From the NCBI RefSeq assembly GCF_012911975.1, contig NZ_SMDQ01000017.1, positions 1 to 64,000 on the forward strand: a stretch of 64,000 nucleotides of DNA, written 5' to 3'. The notes below the pieces were generated by a model, which saw only the letters and a program-made list of their open reading frames with translations, was not told the origin of the DNA and did not search any database. This document shows positions 27,824 through 36,171 of the stretch, in pieces. Source of the DNA: Nodosilinea sp. P-1105 (GTDB lineage: Bacteria > Cyanobacteriota > Cyanobacteriia > Phormidesmidales > Phormidesmidaceae). A program made the position numbers and the translations under genes. Position 1 is the first letter of the stretch, and every line of letters starts with the position of its first letter.

Positions 27824-28464
27824 ACCGGGGTCGCCACCTGGTCCCGCAGTTGATCAATCAAATCCTTCAATCCGTAAGGGTTTACCCGATAGCTGAGGGG
27901 ATGGGCAACCAAGCGGGCCGTGCTGTAGTAGAGCACCTCCAGCTCAATCAAGTTATTTTCCTTCAAGGTTTTGCCAGTGGATACCAGATCGACGATCGCC
28001 TCTGACATGCCAGTAATGGGGCCCAGTTCCACCGAACCCGACAGGGGTACGATTTCCACTGGCAGGTCCAAATTTTGGAAATAGGCCTGGGCGCAATTGA
28101 CAAACTTAGACGCCACCCGGCAGTGGGCCGGTAGATCCAAGGCCGAGCGGTAGGGGCTAGTGGCTTTTACCGCCACCGACAACCGGCATCCCCCAAAGCC
28201 CAGGTCTGCCAGATTAGCCACTGAAGGCTGCTTCTCCCGCAGCACGTCATAGCCCACAATTCCCAACTGGGCCTGGCCATACTGCACATACACCGGCACA
28301 TCCTGGGCCCGCACCAGCAACCCTCGAGCCCGCCCGGTCGGGTCGAGAATCTGTAGTTGGCGATTCGCTTTATCTTGAAACAAGCTGAAATCAAGCCCCA
28401 CGCCTTGCAGCAGACGAATGCTATCGCTAAGCAGAGACCCTTTCGGCAAGGCAATAGTAAGCAT
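27820..28464 (-). CDS. hisG: ATP phosphoribosyltransferase, short form
   Basis: A 214-residue HisG of the short class, which lacks the C-terminal regulatory ACT-like domain and therefore needs HisZ for full activity and histidine feedback; hisZ is not in this window. It starts [11 protein letters not shown], and the PRPP-binding loop is in [17 protein letters not shown] (about residue 160). The protein catalyses the first step of histidine synthesis, joining ATP and PRPP. It is separated from the upstream PLP-lyase gene by a long simple-repeat array. Confidence 0.93.
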   Translation of the reverse strand: MLTIALPKGSLLSDSIRLLQGVGLDFSLFQDKANRQLQILDPTGRARGLLVRAQDVPVYVQYGQAQLGIVGYDVLREKQPSVANLADLGFGGCRLSVAVKATSPYRSALDLPAHCRVASKFVNCAQAYFQNLDLPVEIVPLSGSVELGPITGMSEAIVDLVSTGKTLKENNLIELEVLYYSTARLVAHPLSYRVNPYGLKDLIDQLRDQVATPV

Positions 28465-28495
28465 GGGCGTAAGAGGTGAGATTGATCTGTAGATT

Positions 28496-28690
28496 TTGAT
28501 ATTTTACCCCCCCATCTCCCCATCTCCCCATCTCCCCATCTCCCCATCCCCCCATCTCCCCCATCTCCCCATCTCCCCATCTCCCCATCTCCCCATCTCC
28601 TCCATCTCCCCATCTCCCCTACCCTTCGGGAAGCCGCTCCGCGTCTACACCCCATCCACCCATCACCCCATCCACCCATCCACCCATCAC
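28496..28690. repeat. Simple tandem repeat array (CCCATCTCC then CCCATCCA)
   Basis: About 130 bp of CCCATCTCC/CCCCATCT units, then a short GC-rich piece (TTCGGGAAGCCGCTCCGCG) and about 45 bp of CCCATCCAC/CCCATCAC units. It fills the gap between hisG and the PLP-lyase gene and just touches the lyase stop codon. Confidence 0.85.
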
Positions 28691-29901
28691 CCCATCCCCC
28701 CGATCGCCTCCACCACTGCCTCCACCACCATGGCCACATGGGTCCAGTGGGTCCCCCCCTGGCAGTAAACGATATAGGGCTCCCGCAAGGGACCATCGGC
28801 GGAAAGCTCAGAGGTACTGCCGTCGATAAAGGTGCCTCCGGCCATCACCAGTGAGCTGTCGTAGCCGGGCATGGGGGCCGGTACCGGTTCTACATAAGCA
28901 TCAACCGGGGAATATTGCTGTACGGCTTTGCAAAAGGCGATTAGTTTTTCTGGCGAGCCCAGGCGAATCGCCTGAATCACGTCCCGCTGGGGGGCGTCAG
29001 GGGCCGGGTTAGTGGCATAGCCTAAGGCGGCAAAGGTGGCCGCTAAAAGGTAATTGCCTTTCATGGCTTCCCCTACCATTTGGGGGGCCAGAAACAACCC
29101 CTGGTACATCAGTCGATTCTGGTTGAGGCTGGAACCACCGCTAAGGCCAATGCCAGGGGCCGTGAGCCGACAAGCGGCGGCTTCTACCAGGTCGGCCCGT
29201 CCGGCCACATAACCGCCGGTGGTGGCGATGGTTCCCCCAGGGTTCTTGATCAACGATCCGGCAATCAGGTCGGCCCCCACGGCGCAGGGTTCCTGGTTCT
29301 CCAAAAACTCGCCATAGCAGTTATCAACAAAACAGACAACGTCGGGTTTCTGTCCTTTCACAATTCGTATGATTTCTTCAATTTCGGCTATGGTAAGAGT
29401 TGACCGCCAGCTATAGCCACAGGATCGTTGGATATGGACCAATCGAGTTTCTGGCTTGATAGCTGTTTCCAAGGCCGACCAATCAATGGCAGCCTGATCG
29501 GTCAGTGGTACTTCTCGATAGGACACCCCAAATTCTGCTAACGATCCCTGGCCAGATGCGCGCAACCCAATCACCTCGTCCAGGGTGTCGTAGGGGGTGC
29601 CCGCCACCGCTAATAGTTCATCCCCCGGACGCAGTACCCCAAACAGAGCGCAGGCAATGGCGTGGGTGCCAGAAACAAACTGCGATCGCACTACCGCCGC
29701 CTCCGCCTGCACAATATCGGCAAAGACCCGATCCAAAGTGTCGCGACCCAAGTCATCGTGGCCATAGCCTGACACGCTGCTGAAGTGGTGACTACCCACC
29801 CGGTGGCGACGAAATGCTCCCAGCACTCGGCCTAAATTTTGTTTGACCTGGATATCAATTCCATAAAAAATCGAAAGCTGTGCAGACTCTGGTGGGATCA
29901 T
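28687..29901 (-). CDS. Methionine gamma-lyase family PLP protein (aluminium resistance family)
   Basis: A 404-residue PLP-dependent protein of the methionine gamma-lyase-related 'aluminium resistance' family. VRSQFVSGTHAIACALFGVL is the cofactor phosphate region. VCFVDNCYGEF provides the aspartate that contacts the pyridine, and GSLIKNPGGTIATTGGYVAG carries the lysine that forms the internal aldimine. Family members are cytosolic C-S lyase-like enzymes whose natural substrate is unsettled. The C-terminal coding end lies against the simple-repeat array, so small length differences between strains are possible. Confidence 0.88.
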   Translation of the reverse strand: MIPPESAQLSIFYGIDIQVKQNLGRVLGAFRRHRVGSHHFSSVSGYGHDDLGRDTLDRVFADIVQAEAAVVRSQFVSGTHAIACALFGVLRPGDELLAVAGTPYDTLDEVIGLRASGQGSLAEFGVSYREVPLTDQAAIDWSALETAIKPETRLVHIQRSCGYSWRSTLTIAEIEEIIRIVKGQKPDVVCFVDNCYGEFLENQEPCAVGADLIAGSLIKNPGGTIATTGGYVAGRADLVEAAACRLTAPGIGLSGGSSLNQNRLMYQGLFLAPQMVGEAMKGNYLLAATFAALGYATNPAPDAPQRDVIQAIRLGSPEKLIAFCKAVQQYSPVDAYVEPVPAPMPGYDSSLVMAGGTFIDGSTSELSADGPLREPYIVYCQGGTHWTHVAMVVEAVVEAIGGMG

Positions 29902-30003
29902 CAGGTTTAATCGTTTCCTAGGTTGAATTTTTTCGTTAAGAAACAGGGGTGCTTATTGTCCCTCGAATTTATTCTGACTGTCCAAAAATTCTGAGATGTT
30001 TTC

Positions 30004-30831
30004 ATGACTGCTGCAACTTCTGATCAACAGCTATCTCGCGACTGGGTCACCCTGTCGTTTATGGCCATTATTCACGGTATTGCCCTACTAGCTTTTTTGC
30101 CCGGCAATTTCTCTTGGGCCGCCATTGGTGTCGCCCTACTGCTCCATTGGGTTACCGGCTGCTTGGGCATTACCCTCGGCTGGCACCGGCTGATTTCTCA
30201 CCGCAGCTTCCAGGTGCCCAAGTGGCTGGAGTATTTCTTTGTTTTCTGCGGTGCTCTCGCTTGCCAGCATGGCCCCTTGGTCTGGGTTGGCCTGCACCGT
30301 CACCATCACGCCTACTCTGACCAAGCTAACGACCACCACGACTCTAATAAAGGATTTTGGTGGAGCCATATGGGCTGGATGCTGCGGGATGTACCAGCTC
30401 GGCGAGACATCGAACGCTTTACCCGCGACATTAACGATGATCCGGTTTACCTGTTCTTTGAAAAATATTTTCTGGCCCTGCAAGTAGCCCTCGGGATTGT
30501 TCTTTATTTAGCCGGTGGCTGGCCCTTTGTCCTGTGGGGCATCTTTGTGCGCCTGGTGGTGGTCTACCACTGCACCTGGTTTGTTAACAGTGCTACTCAC
30601 AAATTTGGCTATCGCACCTACGAAACAGAAGACAAATCCACCAACTGCTGGTGGGTGGCGCTGGTCACCTACGGCGAAGGCTGGCACAACAACCACCACG
30701 CCTATCAGTACTCGGCCCGCCACGGCCTGAAATGGTGGGAAGTGGACATTACCTGGATGACCATTAGCCTGCTAGAAAAGCTGGGCTTGGCGAAAAAGGT
30801 GAAGCTAGCGAATACCCCAACAGACTCGTAA
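30004..30831 (+). CDS. desC: Acyl-lipid/acyl-CoA delta-9-type desaturase
   Basis: A 275-residue membrane desaturase. The three histidine boxes that bind the di-iron centre are HRLISH (about residue 62), HRHHH (about 99) and HNNHH (about 233). Four hydrophobic helices surround them. The family inserts the first double bond at carbon 9 of fatty acids in membrane lipids, with ferredoxin as electron donor. A 2Fe-2S ferredoxin gene lies just downstream in convergent orientation. The length is slightly shorter than some DesC proteins. Assignment to DesC rather than another front-end enzyme is from overall similarity. Confidence 0.88.
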   Translation: MTAATSDQQLSRDWVTLSFMAIIHGIALLAFLPGNFSWAAIGVALLLHWVTGCLGITLGWHRLISHRSFQVPKWLEYFFVFCGALACQHGPLVWVGLHRHHHAYSDQANDHHDSNKGFWWSHMGWMLRDVPARRDIERFTRDINDDPVYLFFEKYFLALQVALGIVLYLAGGWPFVLWGIFVRLVVVYHCTWFVNSATHKFGYRTYETEDKSTNCWWVALVTYGEGWHNNHHAYQYSARHGLKWWEVDITWMTISLLEKLGLAKKVKLANTPTDS

Positions 30832-30840
30832 GCGTTGAGC

Positions 30841-30894
30841 CCCGGTTTCTATGGGTACTGCCAGAGGATATGGCTGGTACAACTAGAAACCGGG
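30841..30894. terminator. Bidirectional hairpin between desC and ferredoxin genes
   Basis: A perfect 11-bp inverted repeat, CCCGGTTTCTA (30841-30851) and TAGAAACCGGG (30884-30894), lies between two convergent stop codons, followed by ATTCTTT on the plus strand. A two-way terminator is the simplest reading. Confidence 0.6.
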
Positions 30895-30899
30895 ATTCT

Positions 30900-31142
30900 T
30901 TACCAGGTCGGATCCACATAAAGATTGATAGTCAGCTGAGACTGCCCCGGTGGTACAGCCGTAATGCAGGCACAGATGGGATCTTCCTGGCCGCTGACTT
31001 CCACTTCACAGGCATGGCAAGACCCCATTAAACAGCCTGTAGGAATTGTTACCCCGGCCCGTTCCGCCACTTGCAGCAAGGGCTCTCCTACCTCAGCATC
31101 TACGGTGACACCGTCGGGCAGAAACTGAATGGAAACACTCAT
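30900..31142 (-). CDS. Small [2Fe-2S] ferredoxin-like protein
   Basis: An 80-residue protein with the plant-type ferredoxin cluster motif GCLMGSCHACEVEVSG plus a later ICAC cysteine, giving CxxxxCxxC...C. It is shorter than the photosynthetic PetF and likely a specialised electron carrier. AGGAG lies 4 nt from the ATG. The DUF2470 gene ends 20 bp upstream, so the pair forms an operon. Confidence 0.85.
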   Translation of the reverse strand: MSVSIQFLPDGVTVDAEVGEPLLQVAERAGVTIPTGCLMGSCHACEVEVSGQEDPICACITAVPPGQSQLTINLYVDPTW

Positions 31143-31162
31143 AACTCTCCTATGAGAATCTC

Positions 31163-31444
31163 CTATGGGGCTACCCGCGCCTGCTTTAACATCTCTACCA
31201 AGGTATGGTGGGCGTCCTCAGCCCCGGTCAGGGTGTGGTCAAAGTTGACTCGTACAGAGGTGGCGGTTCCGTCTACAGTAACAGCTAGGGTCATGCCCTC
31301 TGGGTCAATAGATTCCATGGTGGCGGCAGTGGCGTTAAGCTGGTTGCCATAGGCGGTGGCATAGAGCAGCACAGCCTCACCGTGGTCTTTGTTCATGTGC
31401 TTGCAGATGCGATCGCTCACCGCACTGGTAATTGGCTCAGGCAT
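31163..31444 (-). CDS. DUF2470 protein
   Basis: A 93-residue protein matching DUF2470, the C-terminal domain of HugZ-type haem-binding or haem-degrading proteins: ICKHMNKDHGEAVLLYATAY near the N-terminus, then MESIDPEGMTLAV and VRVNFDHTLTGAEDAHHTLV. A lone DUF2470 domain is common in cyanobacteria, and its function is not established. It sits directly upstream of the 2Fe-2S ferredoxin gene, which suggests a redox or tetrapyrrole role by context only. Confidence 0.85.
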   Translation of the reverse strand: MPEPITSAVSDRICKHMNKDHGEAVLLYATAYGNQLNATAATMESIDPEGMTLAVTVDGTATSVRVNFDHTLTGAEDAHHTLVEMLKQARVAP

Positions 31445-31493
31445 AAACTATCTCGTAAACTACATCAGCAAGACTGATTTCAGCCTAGTCTAT

Positions 31494-31925
31494 ATGGCTA
31501 TAATACCGTCCCTACCTGCCGCTTCAGAGCATCCCTGGCCCCCAGGGCATATTTTTCATAGTCCTGGGGCTCACCTGACCTATCGGGTGATTGGTCCTTG
31601 CTGTCGCCTTTTCGATCGTGAGCAGTTGCCCTGGCCCTGTTGTCGTATTCAGTGGCGGGGCAAAGAGCCCAGTTGGCGACGAATTGGCAAGCGGTTCATT
31701 CCAGATATGGCTACCCGGCGATCGCCGTCCTACTGCGTGGAAATTGTGGGACAGGGCTATCACACCCAGCCTTTTGTAACGACTCTTTACACCGCCCGGT
31801 TTGACCCAGCCCTACAGGCTTGGTGGCATACCCCATCACGCTCAGGAATGGACCAATCTCCAAGGGATAGGGCGAGTGAGAAAGTTTGTAAAGAAACTGA
31901 CATACAGACGCCCCTTTCGGAGTAA
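31494..31925 (+). CDS. Hypothetical protein upstream of psaI
   Basis: About 143 residues from the ATG at 31494 (MAIIPSL). Upstream in-frame codons overlap the divergent DUF2470 gene and are less likely. The composition is rich in Pro, Trp, Arg and Cys, with repeated CC pairs (GPCCRLF, PWPCCRIQW), and I recognise no family. It ends 46 bp before psaI on the same strand. Real coding is plausible but unproven. Confidence 0.4.
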   Translation: MAIIPSLPAASEHPWPPGHIFHSPGAHLTYRVIGPCCRLFDREQLPWPCCRIQWRGKEPSWRRIGKRFIPDMATRRSPSYCVEIVGQGYHTQPFVTTLYTARFDPALQAWWHTPSRSGMDQSPRDRASEKVCKETDIQTPLSE

Positions 31926-31971
31926 TCTGATTCACATGCTGTGATTCCAGTTATTGAGTAAGGAAACCCTT

Positions 31972-32082
31972 ATGCCAGCTGCTTTTTTACCCTCTATCTT
32001 TGTTCCTCTGGTGGGCATTGTTGTTCCCGCTGCTACCATGGCCTTCTTGTTTCTTTACATTGAAAAAGAAGATGCGGCCTAG
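31972..32082 (+). CDS. psaI: Photosystem I reaction centre subunit VIII
   Basis: A 36-residue single-helix membrane protein starting [20 protein letters not shown] and ending YIEKEDAA. The helix, the proline pair and the IEKED-like C-terminus match PsaI, which docks next to PsaL in the PSI trimer interface. AAGGA precedes the ATG by 7 nt. psaL is not in this window, so the gene stands apart from its usual partner. A strong terminator follows. Confidence 0.9.
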   Translation: MPAAFLPSIFVPLVGIVVPAATMAFLFLYIEKEDAA

Positions 32083-32111
32083 GTTCTGTTGCTTGCTGTA
32101 AGCCATATTGG

Positions 32112-32145
32112 CCGCCTGGGCAGGTTAGTGCCCAGGCGGTTTTTT
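32112..32145 (+). terminator. Intrinsic terminator of psaI
   Basis: A perfect 10-bp stem, CCGCCTGGGC at 32112-32121 with GCCCAGGCGG at 32130-32139, an 8-nt loop and then six Ts. Confidence 0.92.
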
Positions 32146-32221
32146 GGCCGATGGCAGGTATAACCCACCCACCTGCCGACGCTGTAACCCCTGGGAGGCA
32201 GGGGAACTCCTTTCTCGCTTG

Positions 32222-33811
32222 TTACAGCGGACGATAGACCCGGTAGTTGATGTTGGGGAAAATATTGTCAACCGCTTCGACTTTTTCGAGCCAGCCGGAG
32301 TCAACTTTACCCAGGTTGATGTCATCCCACAGCTTTTGAAACCGCATGAGATGCGATCGCGTCCGTCGAATCGCATAGGGCACCATAGTGCCTGTGCGCA
32401 TGATAAACGCCCAGTCCGAGGATTGGGCCAACAACAGCTCGCGCGCCGCTTGATTCAAGGCCCGCCATTCTAGCTCATCCGCTGGCTCGCGCTTGGCCAA
32501 CTCAATCATCCGCTCCGCCGCCTTGTGCAGGTGGGGATAAATCCAAGCATTCGTTTCATTCAACCAGTATTCGTGGAAGCCCTTATAGCCCCAGCTAGAC
32601 TGGGAGGGGCGACACACTTGCTGGGTCGGGTTAGCTCGCAGATAGTCTGCCAGGTGAGTCATCTCGTAGGTGTCTTGGTCAAACCAGCTCTTACGGAACA
32701 GGTAGTCTAGGAACCAGGGGCCCTCATACCACCAGTGACCAAACAGCTCGGCATCATAGGGAGACACAATCACGGGCGGGCGCTGCATGATGCCATGGAG
32801 ATAGCTGACCTGCTGCTCCCGGTTGTACATAAAGTTGCTGGCGTGCTCAGCCGCTTTTTCCCGGGCCCAGTAGGGGTCGTACCACTCTTTGTCCGATAAG
32901 CCCAGCCCCTTGCCGGTAATCTTGTGGTACTTGATGCCCACGTTCTTCCGCTGGCCGTTGGGCATCACATAGGGCTTGATGTACTCGTATTCCGCATCCC
33001 AGCCCAGGTCGCGGTAGAACTCGCGATATTCCGGGGCACCCGGGTAGCCCACCTGGGACGACCACACCTGCTGAGATGACTCATGGTCACGGCCAAAAGC
33101 CGCAACCCCACTTTCAGTAAAGATCGGGGCATAGCTGCCAAACCGGGGCCGGGGCCGGGCGTAGAGAATGCCATGGCCATCGGTTAAAAAGTAGCGTAGA
33201 CCGGCATCGGCCACCATCCGCTCCAGACCTTCGTAATAGGCACACTCTGGCAACCAAATACCAGCCGGAGGACGACCAAAGGTGTCCTGGTAGTGCTCAG
33301 CCGCCACCTGAATTTGGGCCCACACCGCTTCAGGGTACATTTTCATCAGCGGCAGATAACCGTGGGTGGCACCGCAGGTGATAATGTCCAGGTTGTTGCT
33401 GTCTTGGTATTGCTTAAACGCCGTCACCAAGTCACCACTGTAGCTCTCCCACACCTGGCGCACATGGTTGAACTCTTTAGCGTAGGTTTCAGCTAAATAC
33501 TGTAGATGACCGTTGTGCGCATTCCGCTCCACCTCCAGTTCGGTCAACTCTTCTAGCATGGCTAGGTGAGCATCAAACCGCTCCTGTAATAAGGGATCCC
33601 GCAGCATCGACACCAACGGCGGGGTCATGCTCATCGTTAGCTTAAAGTCGATACCGTCCTGCTTTAGCCCCTCAAACATGGTCAGTAGGGGCACATAGGT
33701 CTCGATGATCGCCTCATACAACCACTCTTCTTCAAGCACATAGTCGCTCTCGGGGTGGCGAACATAGGGCAGGTGGGCATGAAGAACAAGGGCGAGATAT
33801 CCGATAGCCAT
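32222..33811 (-). CDS. GH57 1,4-alpha-glucan branching enzyme
   Basis: A 529-residue GH57 protein. It starts MAIGYLALVLHAHLPYVRHP (motif I with HAHLP). The catalytic nucleophile is the Glu in GIWLPECAYYEGL (about residue 183), and the acid/base is the Asp in VSPYDAELFGHWWYEGP (about 350). The C-terminal helical DUF1957-like domain is present. The length matches GH57 branching enzymes rather than the longer amylopullulanases. The enzyme introduces alpha-1,6 branches in glycogen in the cytoplasm and complements GlgA2 (16682-18157). Confidence 0.9.
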   Translation of the reverse strand: MAIGYLALVLHAHLPYVRHPESDYVLEEEWLYEAIIETYVPLLTMFEGLKQDGIDFKLTMSMTPPLVSMLRDPLLQERFDAHLAMLEELTELEVERNAHNGHLQYLAETYAKEFNHVRQVWESYSGDLVTAFKQYQDSNNLDIITCGATHGYLPLMKMYPEAVWAQIQVAAEHYQDTFGRPPAGIWLPECAYYEGLERMVADAGLRYFLTDGHGILYARPRPRFGSYAPIFTESGVAAFGRDHESSQQVWSSQVGYPGAPEYREFYRDLGWDAEYEYIKPYVMPNGQRKNVGIKYHKITGKGLGLSDKEWYDPYWAREKAAEHASNFMYNREQQVSYLHGIMQRPPVIVSPYDAELFGHWWYEGPWFLDYLFRKSWFDQDTYEMTHLADYLRANPTQQVCRPSQSSWGYKGFHEYWLNETNAWIYPHLHKAAERMIELAKREPADELEWRALNQAARELLLAQSSDWAFIMRTGTMVPYAIRRTRSHLMRFQKLWDDINLGKVDSGWLEKVEAVDNIFPNINYRVYRPL

Positions 33812-34002
33812 AGGGTGCCGTTAAGGAAAGTGAACTGGAGAGATCGTTGACAAGATTCTAAAGCAAAAGTTAAGTAGTTACGGTTTGCTAGGCTGCATCT
33901 AATTGTTTGGGCCCCTGGCATCAGCTGGCAACGCCAGGGGTGGTTCGCCTTGATATGCCATAAAAGGCTGACCTCAGAACGCTCAGAGAGAACTCTAAAG
34001 AC

Positions 34003-35196
34003 TTACCACATCATGACTGCGGTTGCGCCAGCCGCATAGTTTAGGTACAGACGAATACGGAGCACATACTTCCGGCCTCGGTACAAGCGTACTCGAATTC
34101 GGGCGTTGCGGTCATAGCCGCTGTCATCATCGCCAGCCACAAACCGCAGGTCACCGTTTTGGTCTTCAAACAGCACCATCACGGTATCAGAATTACCAAA
34201 GGTTTGAATGGTATAGGTTCGAGTTGCTTGGGGCTGAATAGTAAAGTTCTTCTGCTCCCCTGGGGCGATGGCCAGGGTTTCTGAGCGGAAAGGTTGCAGC
34301 TCAGGATAGAGGGTGTCATCCAAAGGGGGATAAAATAACTTCGCCTGGGCTTTGTCGTGGTCTGACAGCCCCAACTGGGGTTGAATTCCAGTGGCCCGAT
34401 ACTGCTCTGGCGTGGTAATTAAGCCCCTGGGGAAGCTGTAATGCATGATGGAATCTGGATCCCAAACCGATCCTTCTACCTCCCCAGGGGATAGTTTGCG
34501 CAGGATGTTGTGGTAAGTGGTTTGGCGGGGCCAACGGTTGGGCGGACTGCCAAAGTAGCGGTAAACAGCTTCTTCGTCCCACTCAATACCGGCAAAGGGG
34601 TTTTGGTGTTCGTGGGGAAATCCCAAGGTGTGGCCAATTTCATGGACAGGGGTATCTACCCCCCGGGGGTCGGCGGTCAAATCCCAGCCAAAATTCATGG
34701 TGCGCTCTGACTGGCCAGGGTACTGCAGAACATCGCGGCCCACATAGGACCAGGACCCGTCCCCCTGCAAAAAGCCGATCCGAATTTCAGCCTCACTGAT
34801 TTGGTTGACTTCTTCAAACCCAAGGCCAATGCCCACCTCTGTCCAAATCTGGAACCCCTGTCGCACCATATCTTTTTGGATGTTGTTTGTAGCAAAGGGG
34901 CCGCTCTCAAAAAAGTAGTACCGAAGTTTGGTACCGTTCACCCATTTTTTACTGATATAGCGAATTAGACTGGCCCGATGGGCTGAAACCGTCTGATCAA
35001 ACGTTGATTCTGGGACCTCTGGTAAGGCGCAAGCCAATCTGGCGGCATCGACAGCCTCTGGGGCCGGATCAGCCGTGGGGTGTCCATTCGTCTCTGGGCT
35101 TACGCCACTTCCCTGGAGTTGGGCTTCTATGGCTTCAATCCGCTGCAAGAGAGTTTGAAGCTGCTCGGCAATGATGGTATCTGATGAGGTATTCAT
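34003..35196 (-). CDS. Astacin-like (M12A) zinc metalloprotease
   Basis: A 397-residue protein. The zinc site HEIGHTLGFPHEHQNP (about residue 187) fits the astacin consensus HExxHxxGxxHE. SIMHYSFPRG, about 70 residues later, is the Met-turn with the tyrosine ligand. An N-terminal heptad-like segment (residues 5-30, LQTLLQRIEAIEAQLQG) may form a coiled coil. The C-terminal 100 residues are beta-rich and similar to pre-peptidase C-terminal domains. No signal peptide is obvious, so localisation is unclear. Confidence 0.9.
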   Translation of the reverse strand: MNTSSDTIIAEQLQTLLQRIEAIEAQLQGSGVSPETNGHPTADPAPEAVDAARLACALPEVPESTFDQTVSAHRASLIRYISKKWVNGTKLRYYFFESGPFATNNIQKDMVRQGFQIWTEVGIGLGFEEVNQISEAEIRIGFLQGDGSWSYVGRDVLQYPGQSERTMNFGWDLTADPRGVDTPVHEIGHTLGFPHEHQNPFAGIEWDEEAVYRYFGSPPNRWPRQTTYHNILRKLSPGEVEGSVWDPDSIMHYSFPRGLITTPEQYRATGIQPQLGLSDHDKAQAKLFYPPLDDTLYPELQPFRSETLAIAPGEQKNFTIQPQATRTYTIQTFGNSDTVMVLFEDQNGDLRFVAGDDDSGYDRNARIRVRLYRGRKYVLRIRLYLNYAAGATAVMMW

Positions 35197-35371
35197 AGCG
35201 TCATCCTTATCGGTTGACTAGGGCGATTGGGACTATGGCAGAGGTACCTACACCAGACACCCCTGACCCGGCAACAGCTGCGTCTACCATCAGATTAAGC
35301 CGAACCTTACCGCTGAAACGAAACTGTATAGTATCTTTTCAGCTTCCTGGGGCTGGTTCCTGGCCATTAGG

Positions 35372-35713
35372 CTAGGTATCTGGGCTAATCCGGCCAAAAT
35401 GGTAACTGGCATGGGTGCCATTGGGGTACAGAAACGTACAAACCACAGAAACCTCGGGATTGTAGCGAATGATCATGTCTTGCAGCGGCGTCTGCTTCCA
35501 ATCCGAGAGAATGTGGTCGATGGTGCTGATGGGGCGATACTTCAGCTGCCAGTCCTCCAGCTCTGTGGACGGGTTTTCCAGTTGGCGCAGCAGGACGACG
35601 GTTCCCTTTTCCCCCAGTTCTTGGTAACCGCGATCGCCCACCTGGCAAATTTTCAAAGCATTAGCCTCGATCACAGCAACTTGCTGCTCCGGGGTTTCTA
35701 AGATATCAGCCAT
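35372..35713 (-). CDS. Conserved hypothetical protein
   Basis: About 113 residues from the ATG at 35713 (MADILETPEQ). An upstream in-frame ATG at 35776 would overlap the next gene's end. It is a small soluble alpha/beta protein with no recognised motif. It follows the PPC/DUF296 gene by 37 bp on the same strand, so co-transcription is likely. Confidence 0.6.
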   Translation of the reverse strand: MADILETPEQQVAVIEANALKICQVGDRGYQELGEKGTVVLLRQLENPSTELEDWQLKYRPISTIDHILSDWKQTPLQDMIIRYNPEVSVVCTFLYPNGTHASYHFGRISPDT

Positions 35714-35750
35714 AGGTCGACAATTAGCCCCTGAAGGTGAACCAAGCCCA

Positions 35751-36158
35751 TCATAGGTCCAAATCTGTAGCCTCAACCACCAGCTCTAGATAACCCGTGT
35801 TGGGGTCATGGTGGCGGCTAAGGCGCAGGCGGGGCAAGGACGCGATCGCCACTTCCGCCGTTGTCCGCACTATGCACCCAACCATAATGTGACCCCCATG
35901 CATCCGTCCCTGGGCATCTGCTACAGCACCATGGAGGTGCAGACCATGGCGTGACAGGGTACCGCTGAGGGAAATCAGCTCTAAGGGGCCAGGGATGACG
36001 CTGACGGTTGAGGACGCTGCAAACCTCAACGATGCCTGGGTTAGACTGCCCAGGGCGGTCAAGATGATCCCCGCCTCCAGCCCTTGCTCGACGGCAAAGG
36101 TTTGCAGGCTTTGCCTGAGATCGTCGCCAGGGGAGAGCCGCAAGCAAAAAGTATCCAT
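35751..36158 (-). CDS. PPC/DUF296 domain protein
   Basis: A 135-residue single-domain protein of the PPC (DUF296) fold: LRLSPGDDLRQSLQTFAVEQ, GIILTALGSLTQASLRFA, then the metal-site GLHLHGAVADAQGRMHGGHIM with clustered histidines. In plants the same fold is fused to AT-hooks; bacterial versions are free-standing trimers of unknown role, possibly metal-binding. It lies 13 bp downstream of the SH3/peptidoglycan-binding gene on the same strand. Confidence 0.85.
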   Translation of the reverse strand: MDTFCLRLSPGDDLRQSLQTFAVEQGLEAGIILTALGSLTQASLRFAASSTVSVIPGPLELISLSGTLSRHGLHLHGAVADAQGRMHGGHIMVGCIVRTTAEVAIASLPRLRLSRHHDPNTGYLELVVEATDLDL

Positions 36159-36171
36159 AGGCGTAGGGTGA

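Noticed and set aside
28167-28796. 209-codon frame rich in Gly, Trp and Met
   Set aside because: It is a translation of the simple repeat array plus the antisense of hisG.
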